From an uncultured Pelagibacteraceae bacterium (GTDB lineage: Bacteria; Pseudomonadota; Alphaproteobacteria; Pelagibacterales; Pelagibacteraceae): 64,000 bases of DNA. The position numbers and the translations under genes were made by a program. Below, in pieces: positions 35,009 to 42,817 of the stretch. Where the stretch lies: contig CACNCB010000001.1 of NCBI GenBank assembly GCA_902618695.1, forward strand, positions 1 through 64,000, in the 5' to 3' direction. Below the pieces are notes generated by a model. The model did no database searches, was not told where the DNA came from, and worked only from the letters and a program-made list of their open reading frames with translations. How positions within the stretch are numbered: position 1 is the first letter of the stretch; every line of letters starts with the position of its first letter.

Positions 35009-35322
35009 ATATTTTTATCTAAAAATTCCTTCATGTGACTTTCGGGAACTCCACCAACTTTTCTATCTACTTCAACGCCTTTTTTATAGATAATAACTGT
35101 TGGAACACCTCTGATACCTGCTGCACTTCCGGTATTTATTCCACCATCTTCAACATCAGCATAATAGAAACCAGCCTTATCTTTATATTCATCAGATAAC
35201 TTATCCATTACTGGTTTTAGTGCCTTACATGGACCACACCACTCAGCTGAAAACTGGATGACTGAAACATCTTCATTTTTAATTTTAGTATCAAAATCTT
35301 CGTCTTTAAAATTTGTAAGCAT
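35005..35322 (-). CDS. trxA: Thioredoxin
   Basis: A 105-residue cytosolic thioredoxin with the redox site WCGPCK (28-33) and the cis-proline in GVPT. It lacks a signal peptide. The YADVEDGG segment replaces the usual D-x-NP. It is a single-gene unit or the start of nothing obvious; sbcB ends 34 bases upstream on the same strand. In alphaproteobacteria trxA next to folC is usual. Confidence 0.94.
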   Translation of the reverse strand: MLTNFKDEDFDTKIKNEDVSVIQFSAEWCGPCKALKPVMDKLSDEYKDKAGFYYADVEDGGINTGSAAGIRGVPTVIIYKKGVEVDRKVGGVPESHMKEFLDKNI

Positions 35323-35356
35323 ATTTCATTTCTATTAATTAGAGCCTTAAAGTCAA

Positions 35357-36793
35357 CTAGGCAATTTCATATTTTTTTTCTATTGACATAATAAATTCAT
35401 TTATTTCATCTAATTTTTTTAGTTCCTCTTCATCATCTCGATTTGATGCTTGATCTCTTAAGGTATCAATTTCTTGATAGGCCATTCCTATAGTTTGCCA
35501 CTTTTCTCTATTTTTGCTTAAAATTCGTCTAGCAATTTCACTTTTTATATTTTTATATAAATCTGGTGGCAAAATATGCGGTGCTTCTTGATAAATAATT
35601 TTTTGCCCAAACCAACTACATCTTTTATCTTGAAACTTATCCAACATTCTTAATTTATCTTCCCAAGAAGAACTATGCCAAGTTTTAAATAATTGGGTGT
35701 CTTTATTGGGAACGAATTTTTCATATAAAGTTTCTTCAGGTAACAGATCTTCCTGGGTTTGAGTTTGAGCTTTTTCTTCAGCGGCCTCTCTATTAATGAT
35801 TTGAATATTTTTACAAAAATTTTCACTATTTCTAACCATTTTTGCTCTTTTCTGGATTGTTTCTAAATCTAAGTCAGCATATGCCTTCTCTTTTAATGCA
35901 AACATTTTATCTAAAACTACAGGAGCTTTGTTGGTTTTAATTACTCTAAGTGCTTTTGGACTAAATTTTTTTAAATAAACTTTAAGATCATTTATTGATA
36001 AATTTAACAAAGGTTCAGGATCTCTTCTTAAATCAAATAAATATCCCCAAGATGCATATGATGGATGAAAACAATGATCTGGATGTAATGTAGAGACAAG
36101 ATACATCATATTTTTTCCCTTAACATTTTCGAAAATTGAATAAATCCCCTCACTTTTTAAGATAGTTTCAACGCTATTTTTTGTAGATGTGCTTAAAAAA
36201 TTTTCCCAATTGTATTTATGTTTGTCTTTTATAATTCTTAGAATTTTTAAGCTTGTAAATGCATCATGATAAGCAGTGTGTTGTTGAGATGTATCAAATC
36301 CTTGTTGTCTAGCTAAACCTTCTAAAGCTAGACTTTCATTTCCAGCTTCTGTTAATTCAGTCTTTAATGTTTCAGGATTCAAGGTTTGTGCTACTCTTGC
36401 AACATGTAAACCGTCATGTTCTTTATTGGGTGATGAATGTGTAATGTAAGGATATCTATTCCCTTTAAAAAAATTAAAATGAAGCATTCGTCTATCAAAA
36501 TTTAAGTTACTCCAACCCATAAACAATGCTGGACCAGCTTTAGAGAAAAAATTTTCTACCGCACCTAAAAAATCGTAATGTGAGTAATTGCCTTTAGTAA
36601 GTAAATCAATACTTGTTGAATTAACTAATAAGGCCTTTGCACTTGGAACCTCGCCCTCGGGCATTCTGCCACGAATATTTAGCTTACCAATTTCTTTTAA
36701 ATTTTTGTCAACAACTACAGCACCTACTTCAATTATTGAGCCCCAAATTGTACTATTTGTTGTTTCTGTGTCGTAAATTACTATTTTATCCAT
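35357..36793 (-). CDS. sbcB: Exonuclease I
   Basis: A 478-residue DEDDh 3'-5' single-strand DNA exonuclease, close in length to E. coli ExoI (475). The N-terminus carries YDTETT (Asp8, Glu10), then GWSNLNFDRRMLH (Asp), and TAYHDAFTSLKI (His/Asp), the full DEDDh set. The C-terminal half has the ExoI-specific SH3-like and helical region (HPDHCFHPSYASWGYLFDLRRDP). It acts in mismatch repair and recombination. It is part of a three-nuclease group with the next two genes, 6 bases apart from its neighbour. Confidence 0.9.
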   Translation of the reverse strand: MDKIVIYDTETTNSTIWGSIIEVGAVVVDKNLKEIGKLNIRGRMPEGEVPSAKALLVNSTSIDLLTKGNYSHYDFLGAVENFFSKAGPALFMGWSNLNFDRRMLHFNFFKGNRYPYITHSSPNKEHDGLHVARVAQTLNPETLKTELTEAGNESLALEGLARQQGFDTSQQHTAYHDAFTSLKILRIIKDKHKYNWENFLSTSTKNSVETILKSEGIYSIFENVKGKNMMYLVSTLHPDHCFHPSYASWGYLFDLRRDPEPLLNLSINDLKVYLKKFSPKALRVIKTNKAPVVLDKMFALKEKAYADLDLETIQKRAKMVRNSENFCKNIQIINREAAEEKAQTQTQEDLLPEETLYEKFVPNKDTQLFKTWHSSSWEDKLRMLDKFQDKRCSWFGQKIIYQEAPHILPPDLYKNIKSEIARRILSKNREKWQTIGMAYQEIDTLRDQASNRDDEEELKKLDEINEFIMSIEKKYEIA

Positions 36794-36799
36794 AAAATC

Positions 36800-37486
36800 C
36801 TAAGTTAAATCTGATATCTCATTAAATTTTTTTAATCTTCCCAAAAACAAATTTTGATAAACAATTAAATCATGCCCTTGAATTTTAAACTCTTGGAATA
36901 ATTTATCTACTGTGCAAACCAAAATTACACAAGAAGTGATATTGGAGTTATACACAATGTTATGTGCTAATGAATATGCACTTGTTTGAAGAAGCCATGA
37001 GTCTATATATTCAGCCTTTTTAGGTTTATTACTTTGTTTAAAATCTATTATTGTTTCTTTTCCTTCATAAACTCCGACACAATCAGCAGTACCTGCATAC
37101 TTCTCTGGGTAATAAAGAGTGCATTCAACACCCCAAATTTCATCCAATCTATTTTTCAAACCTTTTTCTATAATTTCTTTAGCCATTAATTTGTATTGTT
37201 CGTTATCTTCAAAAAAACTTAAATTTTCTCTTCCAAGTAAATAGGACTCTAAATAGTTGTGCATTTGAGAACCTCTACTACTTGCTGCTTTTGTAATTGC
37301 CTCAGCCTCTTTTTGCCCAGTTCTTTCTCTCCAATTTGCTAATGCTGCTTTATCTTCTTCAGATCGAGTTGCATCTAAAATTGAAGTGACACTTGGTAAT
37401 TTTGTTTCCCCTAATAAGTATCTTCTAATGCCATCAACTGTTGCTCTTGATGATTTTGGATAATCATATTTTTGATTCCACTGCAT
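36800..37486 (-). CDS. PD-(D/E)XK exonuclease, MGME1/RecB-like
   Basis: A 228-residue nuclease of the PD-(D/E)XK superfamily. The active-site residues are in GTADCVGVYEGKETIIDFKQ (D...DxK), and LLQTSAYSLAH is the QxxxY motif of RecB-type nucleases. The pattern and the GSQMHNYLE helix resemble mitochondrial MGME1 and phage-type exonucleases. The ATG at 37486 avoids a 68-base overlap with rmuC that a start at 37591 would need. Substrate unknown; single-strand ends are likely by family. Sits between sbcB and rmuC. Confidence 0.8.
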   Translation of the reverse strand: MQWNQKYDYPKSSRATVDGIRRYLLGETKLPSVTSILDATRSEEDKAALANWRERTGQKEAEAITKAASSRGSQMHNYLESYLLGRENLSFFEDNEQYKLMAKEIIEKGLKNRLDEIWGVECTLYYPEKYAGTADCVGVYEGKETIIDFKQSNKPKKAEYIDSWLLQTSAYSLAHNIVYNSNITSCVILVCTVDKLFQEFKIQGHDLIVYQNLFLGRLKKFNEISDLT

Positions 37487-37523
37487 GAGATTTCTTATAG
37501 ACGTTATTAAGGAAAAAAAGAAA

Positions 37524-38621
37524 TTAATTTTTAAGCTGCCTATTTCGTTCAACAAATTTTTCCACGTTTTCAGTTTGTACAGCTTTCTCAACCTGCTCGG
37601 GATCTTTAATATTTTCTAAGGTTCTTGAAATTGATCTTGCATCCGTTCCAAATTTATCAACAACTCCCATAGCATCTTCTAATTTTTTTCTAAGAACTAT
37701 AATGTTGTCAAAATGTTTAGAAAATCTTGTACTGATTGTTTTTAAATGATTATAAATTTCCGTTGCACCTTTTTGTACCTTCAATGATTGGAATCCCATA
37801 TGTAAAGACTGTAAGTAAGCAGAAAGAGTATTAGGTCCACATATTACAACTTTATATTTTTTCATTAACTCTTGAGTTAATAATTCTTTTGTACTTGGAT
37901 CTTGGTATTCAGTTAACTCTTTGTATAAACTTTCTGTAGGAGCATATACGATTGCAAAATCAGTAGTTTTTGGTGCCACGATATATTTTTCATTAACACT
38001 TTTAGCTTTTGCTTTAAACGCTGAGGCTAATTTTGCTCTAGCATCTGCTACAGCCCTTTTGTCTTCCGCGTCATGACCATCGGTAATTGCTTTGAATTTT
38101 TCTACTGGAAAATGACTATCAACAGGAACTAAAACATCTCCTTGAAGCTTTATTGCAAATTCAACATTTTCACTGGTGTCCTCTTTCATTTTAACATTCG
38201 TCATGAATTGAGAGGCTGGTAGCAAATCTTTAATTAGAGCATCTAAGCTAAATTCTGCAAGAGTTCCATATTTCTTAACTCCAGCTAAAATTTTAGTTAT
38301 CCCCTCTTGGCTTTGATTTAATAGTTGAACTTGTTGATTAAAATTACCAACCTTTTCCTCTACCTTGGTTAAAGTTTCAGTCATATCTTTAGTAACCCCA
38401 GTTGATAGATTATTAAATGAAGTCGACATTGCACCAAGTGAGCTATTGATTGTAGTGTTTAAGGTATCTTTTAAACTTGATATTTCTGATTTTAAATTAG
38501 CTATTTCCTCAACTTCTTTGTTTTCATTTTCATCTTTTGGCTTAGTTTTTAAATTTAGATAAAGAATAGCTAAAACGCCGCCTAATAACAAAACTAGTAA
38601 AATTAACAATATATTATCCAT
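37524..38621 (-). CDS. rmuC: DNA recombination protein RmuC
   Basis: A 365-residue protein with an N-terminal transmembrane segment (about 3-23), a coiled-coil region (about 30-110) and the RmuC nuclease-like core (DVLVPVDSHFPVEKF, FAIVYAPTESLYKEL, CGPNTLSAYLQSL). RmuC limits rearrangements at inverted repeats; the anchor would hold it at the inner membrane, which is known for some homologues. Leads the minus-strand group rmuC-exonuclease-sbcB. Confidence 0.92.
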   Translation of the reverse strand: MDNILLILLVLLLGGVLAILYLNLKTKPKDENENKEVEEIANLKSEISSLKDTLNTTINSSLGAMSTSFNNLSTGVTKDMTETLTKVEEKVGNFNQQVQLLNQSQEGITKILAGVKKYGTLAEFSLDALIKDLLPASQFMTNVKMKEDTSENVEFAIKLQGDVLVPVDSHFPVEKFKAITDGHDAEDKRAVADARAKLASAFKAKAKSVNEKYIVAPKTTDFAIVYAPTESLYKELTEYQDPSTKELLTQELMKKYKVVICGPNTLSAYLQSLHMGFQSLKVQKGATEIYNHLKTISTRFSKHFDNIIVLRKKLEDAMGVVDKFGTDARSISRTLENIKDPEQVEKAVQTENVEKFVERNRQLKN

Positions 38622-38685
38622 GATTCTAATTTTTTATTTTATCGTAAATATTTGATTAATGTATTTAAATATTTAAAAATACTTT

Positions 38686-38817
38686 ATGGAACTAATTTTA
38701 GTATTAAAAATATTCTTTATTATTTGTGTTATTGTTGCACTTTATGCAATTATTAGAAATCTAGATATTATCAAAATTATATTAATTTATTGGAAAGACT
38801 TAATTTTTAGAAAGTAA
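38686..38817 (+). CDS. Possible 43-residue single-span membrane protein
   Basis: An ATG at 38686 opens a 43-codon frame: a strongly hydrophobic stretch (about residues 4-23), then RNLDIIKIILIYWKDLIF and a basic end. It lies alone between the divergent side of rmuC and the convergent hisG, overlapping hisG by 18 bases. There is no clear ribosome binding site. AT-rich DNA easily gives hydrophobic frames by chance, so this is tentative. Confidence 0.35.
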   Translation: MELILVLKIFFIICVIVALYAIIRNLDIIKIILIYWKDLIFRK

Positions 38818-39492
38818 TTTTACTATTTTTTTAAGACCCATTTTATTGTTGGATGACTTAGAAATCATCATGCAGGCCTCTGATCTTAATATTTCTCCAT
38901 CCTTTAAAATACGTAGATTGTTTGCTTTTAACGTTTCTCCAGTAGAAGTGATATCTGTAATTATTTCTGATGAGCCTGTAAAAGGATAAGCTTCAGTTGC
39001 ACCCAAACTATCAATTAATTTGAATTGGGTAACGCCTTTTGAAAACAAAAATTCCCTTGTTAAGTTTGGATATTTTGTTGCTACTCTTAATCTTTTCTTT
39101 TTCTTATCTTTAAATTCAAATGCAATTTCTTCTAAATCTGCAACTGTTTGTACATCTATCCATGGATCAGGAATTGCGACTACTAATGTAGCCTTACCAA
39201 AATCATATCTGTTTAAAACATAAATTTTCTTTTGAGTGTTAATTTCACTTTCCTTTAATAAATCAAAGCCAGAAAAACCTATGTCCAAAGATCCGTCTCC
39301 AAGTCTTTCGATGATCTCTCTTGCATGAAGATATAAAATCTTAATATTTTTAAATTGTTTTATAGATCCCAAAAGATCTCTTTCTCCTCTTTCAGAAATG
39401 AGATTTAATTTATTTTTTTTAAAAATATTTAAAACATCTTTTCTAAGTCTGCCTTTACTTGGGATACCAATATTTAAAATATTTTTTGTCAT
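38800..39492 (-). CDS. hisG: ATP phosphoribosyltransferase, short form
   Basis: First enzyme of histidine synthesis. The 230-residue length shows the short catalytic form (HisG-S) that lacks the regulatory domain and needs HisZ, encoded one base upstream. Motifs: IPSKGRLRKD, LGDGSLDIGFSGFDLL, and the PRPP loop region DITSTGETL. It overlaps the hisZ stop by one base (TAATG) and is the last gene of tRNA-His-hisS-hisZ-hisG. Confidence 0.93.
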   Translation of the reverse strand: MTKNILNIGIPSKGRLRKDVLNIFKKNKLNLISERGERDLLGSIKQFKNIKILYLHAREIIERLGDGSLDIGFSGFDLLKESEINTQKKIYVLNRYDFGKATLVVAIPDPWIDVQTVADLEEIAFEFKDKKKKRLRVATKYPNLTREFLFSKGVTQFKLIDSLGATEAYPFTGSSEIITDITSTGETLKANNLRILKDGEILRSEACMMISKSSNNKMGLKKIVKLLSKN

Positions 39493-40544
39493 TAGTAATT
39501 TAAATTTAAAGCAGCACCTACTGCTGGAGTTTGTTTTTTTGATCCTAAGTCTGAAATTAGACCATCATAACGACCACCATTAACAATATTTTTTAATGAG
39601 TTTTTAGATTTAATATCAATTTTAAAAACCATCCCAGTGTAATATTCTAATTGCCTTCCAAAGGATGCAGAAAAAACTACATTTAATTTTGAAACCTTGT
39701 TATTAGAAATTGGAAAATATTTTTGATCTACAGCTAAATTTATTCTGTTTTTTTTAAAAAATTTATTTAACTCAATTGCTGCTTTATTTATGGGACATTT
39801 AATTTTTAAAAAATCTTTTATTACTTTTGAAACATTTTTTCCTTTGCTAGCTCTTCGAGGATCTTTTATTTTCTGATCAAATCTTTTTAATATTTCATTA
39901 ATTGTTCTTCCCGCTACAATATTTGATAAATCTTCTTTAAGCATTTTCACGTAACGCTTCTTATCTATTTCTACAATTGTTGGATCAACATCTGAATTAG
40001 TTTCTAATCTTTTTAATAAATCATTAAAATATTCTTCTCTCCAGAAGTGTCTGGATAATCTTAGCTTCCATCTCTTTGGAATATCCAATTTTGAAATTAA
40101 CAAATTAAATATTTCAACATTTCCAATAGTAAGTGTTCCTGAAGAATATTTGATATTTTGAAGCGATTTAAGAGATGTATTTATAATTTCTTTATCGTCA
40201 TTTTTCTCATCCCTAGATCCTAAAATTTCAAATCCAATTTGATTTCTAATGATTGAGTCTTTTTTATTTTGTGATTTTCGATAAGCCTGACCACTGTAAA
40301 AAATTTTTTCTTTACCTTTTAAATTATTTTCTAGGTATCTTAAACAAGATGCAATCGTTAAATCTGGTCTTAAGCATAACTCACTTCCATTCTGATCCGT
40401 AAAAGAAAAGATAAATTTTCTAAAATTTTCTCCTGATCTTTGGACAATGTGATTAGCCTCAATTACTGAAGGTAAATCAATATATTTAAAACCCTTAGAT
40501 TTCACAGATCTAAGGATATTTTCAGATAAGTTTTTTGACTTCAT
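39492..40544 (-). CDS. hisZ: ATP phosphoribosyltransferase regulatory subunit
   Basis: HisZ is a histidyl-tRNA synthetase paralogue without tRNA charging that activates short HisG. The 350-residue protein has class II synthetase motifs in weakened form (LCLRPDLTIASCLRYL, YSGQAYRK, GGRYDGL near the end). The ATG at 40544 is preferred to a TTG one codon before. It overlaps hisS by 23 bases, so three genes on histidine (charging, regulation, synthesis) are translationally linked. Confidence 0.9.
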   Translation of the reverse strand: MKSKNLSENILRSVKSKGFKYIDLPSVIEANHIVQRSGENFRKFIFSFTDQNGSELCLRPDLTIASCLRYLENNLKGKEKIFYSGQAYRKSQNKKDSIIRNQIGFEILGSRDEKNDDKEIINTSLKSLQNIKYSSGTLTIGNVEIFNLLISKLDIPKRWKLRLSRHFWREEYFNDLLKRLETNSDVDPTIVEIDKKRYVKMLKEDLSNIVAGRTINEILKRFDQKIKDPRRASKGKNVSKVIKDFLKIKCPINKAAIELNKFFKKNRINLAVDQKYFPISNNKVSKLNVVFSASFGRQLEYYTGMVFKIDIKSKNSLKNIVNGGRYDGLISDLGSKKQTPAVGAALNLNY

Positions 40545-41916
40545 CAATTAAATTTTCTTTCGGAAACGTTTTATTGTTTTCACCCTTAACACCTTTAAGG
40601 CTTTTTATCGTGACTGTATTTTCATTAAATTCATTTTCACCACAAATAATTGCAACATCTAATTCACGTTTATTTGCTAAGGTTAATTGCTTACCTAAAT
40701 TTTTATTTATATCTAAAAAAATTTCAGCATTGATATTATTATCTCTTAATAAATCTAAAATTTCATAGTAAATTTTAAGATATTTTTCATCCATTACACA
40801 AACTAAAACTGGTTTTTGACTTTCTACTTTTATTTGATCTAATTGCATCAAAGCAAACAACAATCGATCTACTCCAAAACTAATTCCTGTACCTGGAATA
40901 TCCACACCTTTAAATCTTGAAATTAACTTTGCATAAGCTCCTCCAGAACAAATACTGCCTATATCGACCTCTTTACCTTTATTATTTGTAACTTTAAAAT
41001 TTAGATTTGTTTCAACAATGAAATCTGAATAATAAGCTAATCCTCTAACAATTGTAAAATTTGTTTTGACCTGGTTTAAATTTGAACTGTAGCCCAATAT
41101 TTCGAATACTTGTTCTAATTCTTTTATACCTTCTTGAGACAATGGATTTTTTAATGTTTCTTTTAATTCTTTTAAATCTTGAATTTTTAAAAAATTAAGT
41201 ATTTCAGACGCTTGTTCATCGTTTAAATCTGCACCCTTAGTGATTGCGCCACTTATATCTTTTCTCTCTTTTTTAAGTAGATCTTCAACACCTTTTAAAC
41301 CAAAACCTGGTTTATCTAATTTATCAATTGCCCTAATTACTTTTGCTTGCTTTTCTCCTGATATTTTTAAATCATCAATTAATCCTTGGACTATTTTTCG
41401 ATTACTGATGTTAATTGTAAATTGATCTTTTTTCAGACCACAATCCAACAAAGTACTTGATATTAAATTGCAAAGCTCAGCATTTGCTTGAGCAGGATTA
41501 ACATTTCCCACAATGTCAAAATCTGCTTGCATAAATTCTCTGTACCTTCCATTACCAGCCTTTTCGTTCCTAAAAACATTTTGAATAGCATATCTTTTAA
41601 AGATTGATGGAAGCTGTTGATTATTTTGTGCAACAAATCTAGCTAGTGGACTTGAAAGATCATACCTAAGAGTAATGTTTTTTTCTCCATCCTGAAATGA
41701 GAATACATCAGACATAGGATTAGCATCATCTTCTGCCAAAAAAGATCCTATATTTTCACTTATCTCAAACGAAGGGGTTTCCAGAGCTTCTGCTCCAAAT
41801 TTAATAAAATTATTCTCAATAGCTTTTAAAAGCCTTTTTTTGAGAAGAAGTTTTTTATCCCAACGATCTTCAAATCCTGACGGTAATCCAGGAATTAATT
41901 TTTTTTCTTTATTCAT
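40522..41916 (-). CDS. hisS: Histidyl-tRNA synthetase
   Basis: The 464-residue class II synthetase charges tRNA-His. It has ITLRYDLSSPLARFVA, the motif 2 segment VFRNEKAGNGRYREFMQADFD, and the histidine A loop LAYYSDFIVE with GTGISFGVDRLL as motif 3. The sequence is of the alphaproteobacterial type that recognises A73 and U72 tRNA-His, consistent with the adjacent tRNA. The start is the ATG at 41916, 4 bases after the tRNA CCA; an earlier in-frame ATG would lie inside the tRNA. There is no Shine-Dalgarno. Confidence 0.94.
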   Translation of the reverse strand: MNKEKKLIPGLPSGFEDRWDKKLLLKKRLLKAIENNFIKFGAEALETPSFEISENIGSFLAEDDANPMSDVFSFQDGEKNITLRYDLSSPLARFVAQNNQQLPSIFKRYAIQNVFRNEKAGNGRYREFMQADFDIVGNVNPAQANAELCNLISSTLLDCGLKKDQFTINISNRKIVQGLIDDLKISGEKQAKVIRAIDKLDKPGFGLKGVEDLLKKERKDISGAITKGADLNDEQASEILNFLKIQDLKELKETLKNPLSQEGIKELEQVFEILGYSSNLNQVKTNFTIVRGLAYYSDFIVETNLNFKVTNNKGKEVDIGSICSGGAYAKLISRFKGVDIPGTGISFGVDRLLFALMQLDQIKVESQKPVLVCVMDEKYLKIYYEILDLLRDNNINAEIFLDINKNLGKQLTLANKRELDVAIICGENEFNENTVTIKSLKGVKGENNKTFPKENLIDEVKKLI

Positions 41917-41920
41917 TTTT

Positions 41921-41995
41921 TGGTACCCGGGCTGAGAGTCGAACTCAAACTTAAAGTTCCACAAACTTCCGTGCTAACCATTACACCACCCGGGC
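41921..41995 (-). tRNA. tRNA-His(GTG), alphaproteobacterial type without G-1
   Basis: Folds as a full cloverleaf: acceptor GCCCGGG/CCCGGGT, D arm GTGT/GCAC, anticodon arm GAAGT-TTGTGGA-ACTTT with GTG, T arm TTGAG-TTCGACT-CTCAG, and encoded CCA. The base before G1 is A, so no G-1 is encoded, pair 1-72 is G-U and the discriminator is A73. This is the rare form known from a group of alphaproteobacteria. It lies 4 bases upstream of hisS on the same strand. Confidence 0.95.
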
Positions 41996-42227
41996 TTATC
42001 CTCTTTGTTTTTATCTTATTTTATGTGGATTTAAAATTATAATATAAATAAATAGCCTACTGGCTATGTAAACAGTTTCTGTGAGTGCTTCTAAAAGCTT
42101 TTCTGTATGTAATATTTATATTCATGGACAGTCTTTTAGACAAAAAAAATTAATATTCAAGGTCTAAATAGAAAAAGGACGTTTATCTATTTAATAGATA
42201 AAACGCCCTTTTTAAATAATTTCTAGA
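41996..42227. other. Noncoding gap between tRNA-His and the cold-shock gene
   Basis: 232 bases with no gene I can support. It holds a small hairpin TAGCC-TACT-GGCTA (42053-42066), which on the minus strand is followed by a T-rich stretch; a TATAAT at 42038-42043 on the plus strand; GTCT-TTT-AGAC near 42131; and the bidirectional terminator at the right end. A short plus-strand RNA from about 42050 to 42213 is possible but unproven. The promoter for the tRNA-His-hisS run should also lie here. Confidence 0.5.
42172..42213. terminator. Bidirectional intrinsic terminator downstream of the cold-shock gene
   Basis: AAAAAGGACGTTTATCTAT pairs with the AGATAAAACGCCCTTTTT arm (one A-C mismatch, one bulged A) around a small loop. 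A run of five T flanks both sides, so it can end transcription in both directions. It lies 14 bases after the cold-shock stop on the minus strand. Confidence 0.8.
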
Positions 42228-42440
42228 TTAGTCTATTTTTTTTAAATTAACTGCAGAAGGACCTTTGGGACCATCCTCTAATGTGAATTCAAGTTTATCA
42301 CCTTCATTGAGATATCTCATACCAGCAGCTTTTACTGCTGAAGCGTGAACAAAGGCATCTTTTTCTTTATCATCTCTTTCAATGAAGCCATATCCCTTTT
42401 TACCATTATACCATTTAATTTTTCCTTGTAGTGTACTCAT
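42228..42440 (-). CDS. cspA: Cold-shock domain protein
   Basis: A 70-residue single-domain cold-shock protein that binds single-stranded RNA/DNA. It has the RNP1 motif KGYGFIE and a RNP2-like DAFVHAS, with basic and aromatic residues for nucleic-acid stacking. It sits between tRNA-Phe (upstream) and a strong terminator, as a short monocistronic unit or read-through from infA. The gene symbol is by family; the exact paralogue cannot be told. Confidence 0.93.
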   Translation of the reverse strand: MSTLQGKIKWYNGKKGYGFIERDDKEKDAFVHASAVKAAGMRYLNEGDKLEFTLEDGPKGPSAVNLKKID

Positions 42441-42520
42441 CTTATTTCTTAGTCCTTTTGTTATTTATTATCTATTTAAGGTAATTTCTTTTAAAATTAT
42501 TTCAAGATGAAACTTCGTGG

Positions 42521-42595
42521 TGGTGGCTGAGGAAGGATTCGCACCTCCGACACAAGCCTTTTCAGGGCTCTGCTCTACTCCTGAGCTACTCAGCC
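42521..42595 (-). tRNA. tRNA-Phe(GAA)
   Basis: Cloverleaf with acceptor GGCTGAG/CTCAGCC, D arm GCTC/GAGC, anticodon arm GAGCC-CTGAAAA-GGCTT with GAA, T arm GGAGG-TGCGAAT-CCTTC, A73 and encoded CCA. The T loop has G at position 55 where U (pseudouridine) is nearly universal. It begins 4 bases after infA on the same strand, so it is probably processed from the infA transcript. Confidence 0.95.
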
Positions 42596-42599
42596 TTAT

Positions 42600-42815
42600 T
42601 TATCCCCTAAAGATAATTCTACCTTTAGTAAGATCGTAAGGTGTCATTTCAACTGTCACATTATCACCTTGGAGAACTCTTATTCTATTTTTTCTTAACT
42701 TACCAGCTGTATGGGCAGTAACGGTATGTCCATTTTCTAATTTTACTCTAAACATAGCGTTAGGAAGTAGGTCTATTACTGTACCTTTAAATTCCAATAA
42801 GTCTTGTTTTGACAA
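42600..42815 (-). CDS. infA: Translation initiation factor IF-1
   Basis: A 71-residue OB-fold protein that binds the ribosomal A site during initiation. The sequence matches the family throughout ([46 protein letters not shown]). It lies 2 bases from hisD and 4 bases before tRNA-Phe on the same strand, in the run murA-DUF2948-hisD-infA. Confidence 0.96.
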   Translation of the reverse strand: MSKQDLLEFKGTVIDLLPNAMFRVKLENGHTVTAHTAGKLRKNRIRVLQGDNVTVEMTPYDLTKGRIIFRG

Positions 42816-42817
42816 AT

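Noticed and set aside
37487-37591. Longer N-terminus for the MGME1-like exonuclease
   Set aside because: Would overlap rmuC by 68 bases and adds no family-like sequence; the ATG at 37486 is cleaner.
41917-41964. Longer N-terminus for HisRS
   Set aside because: It would be encoded inside tRNA-His; the start at 41916 matches the family.
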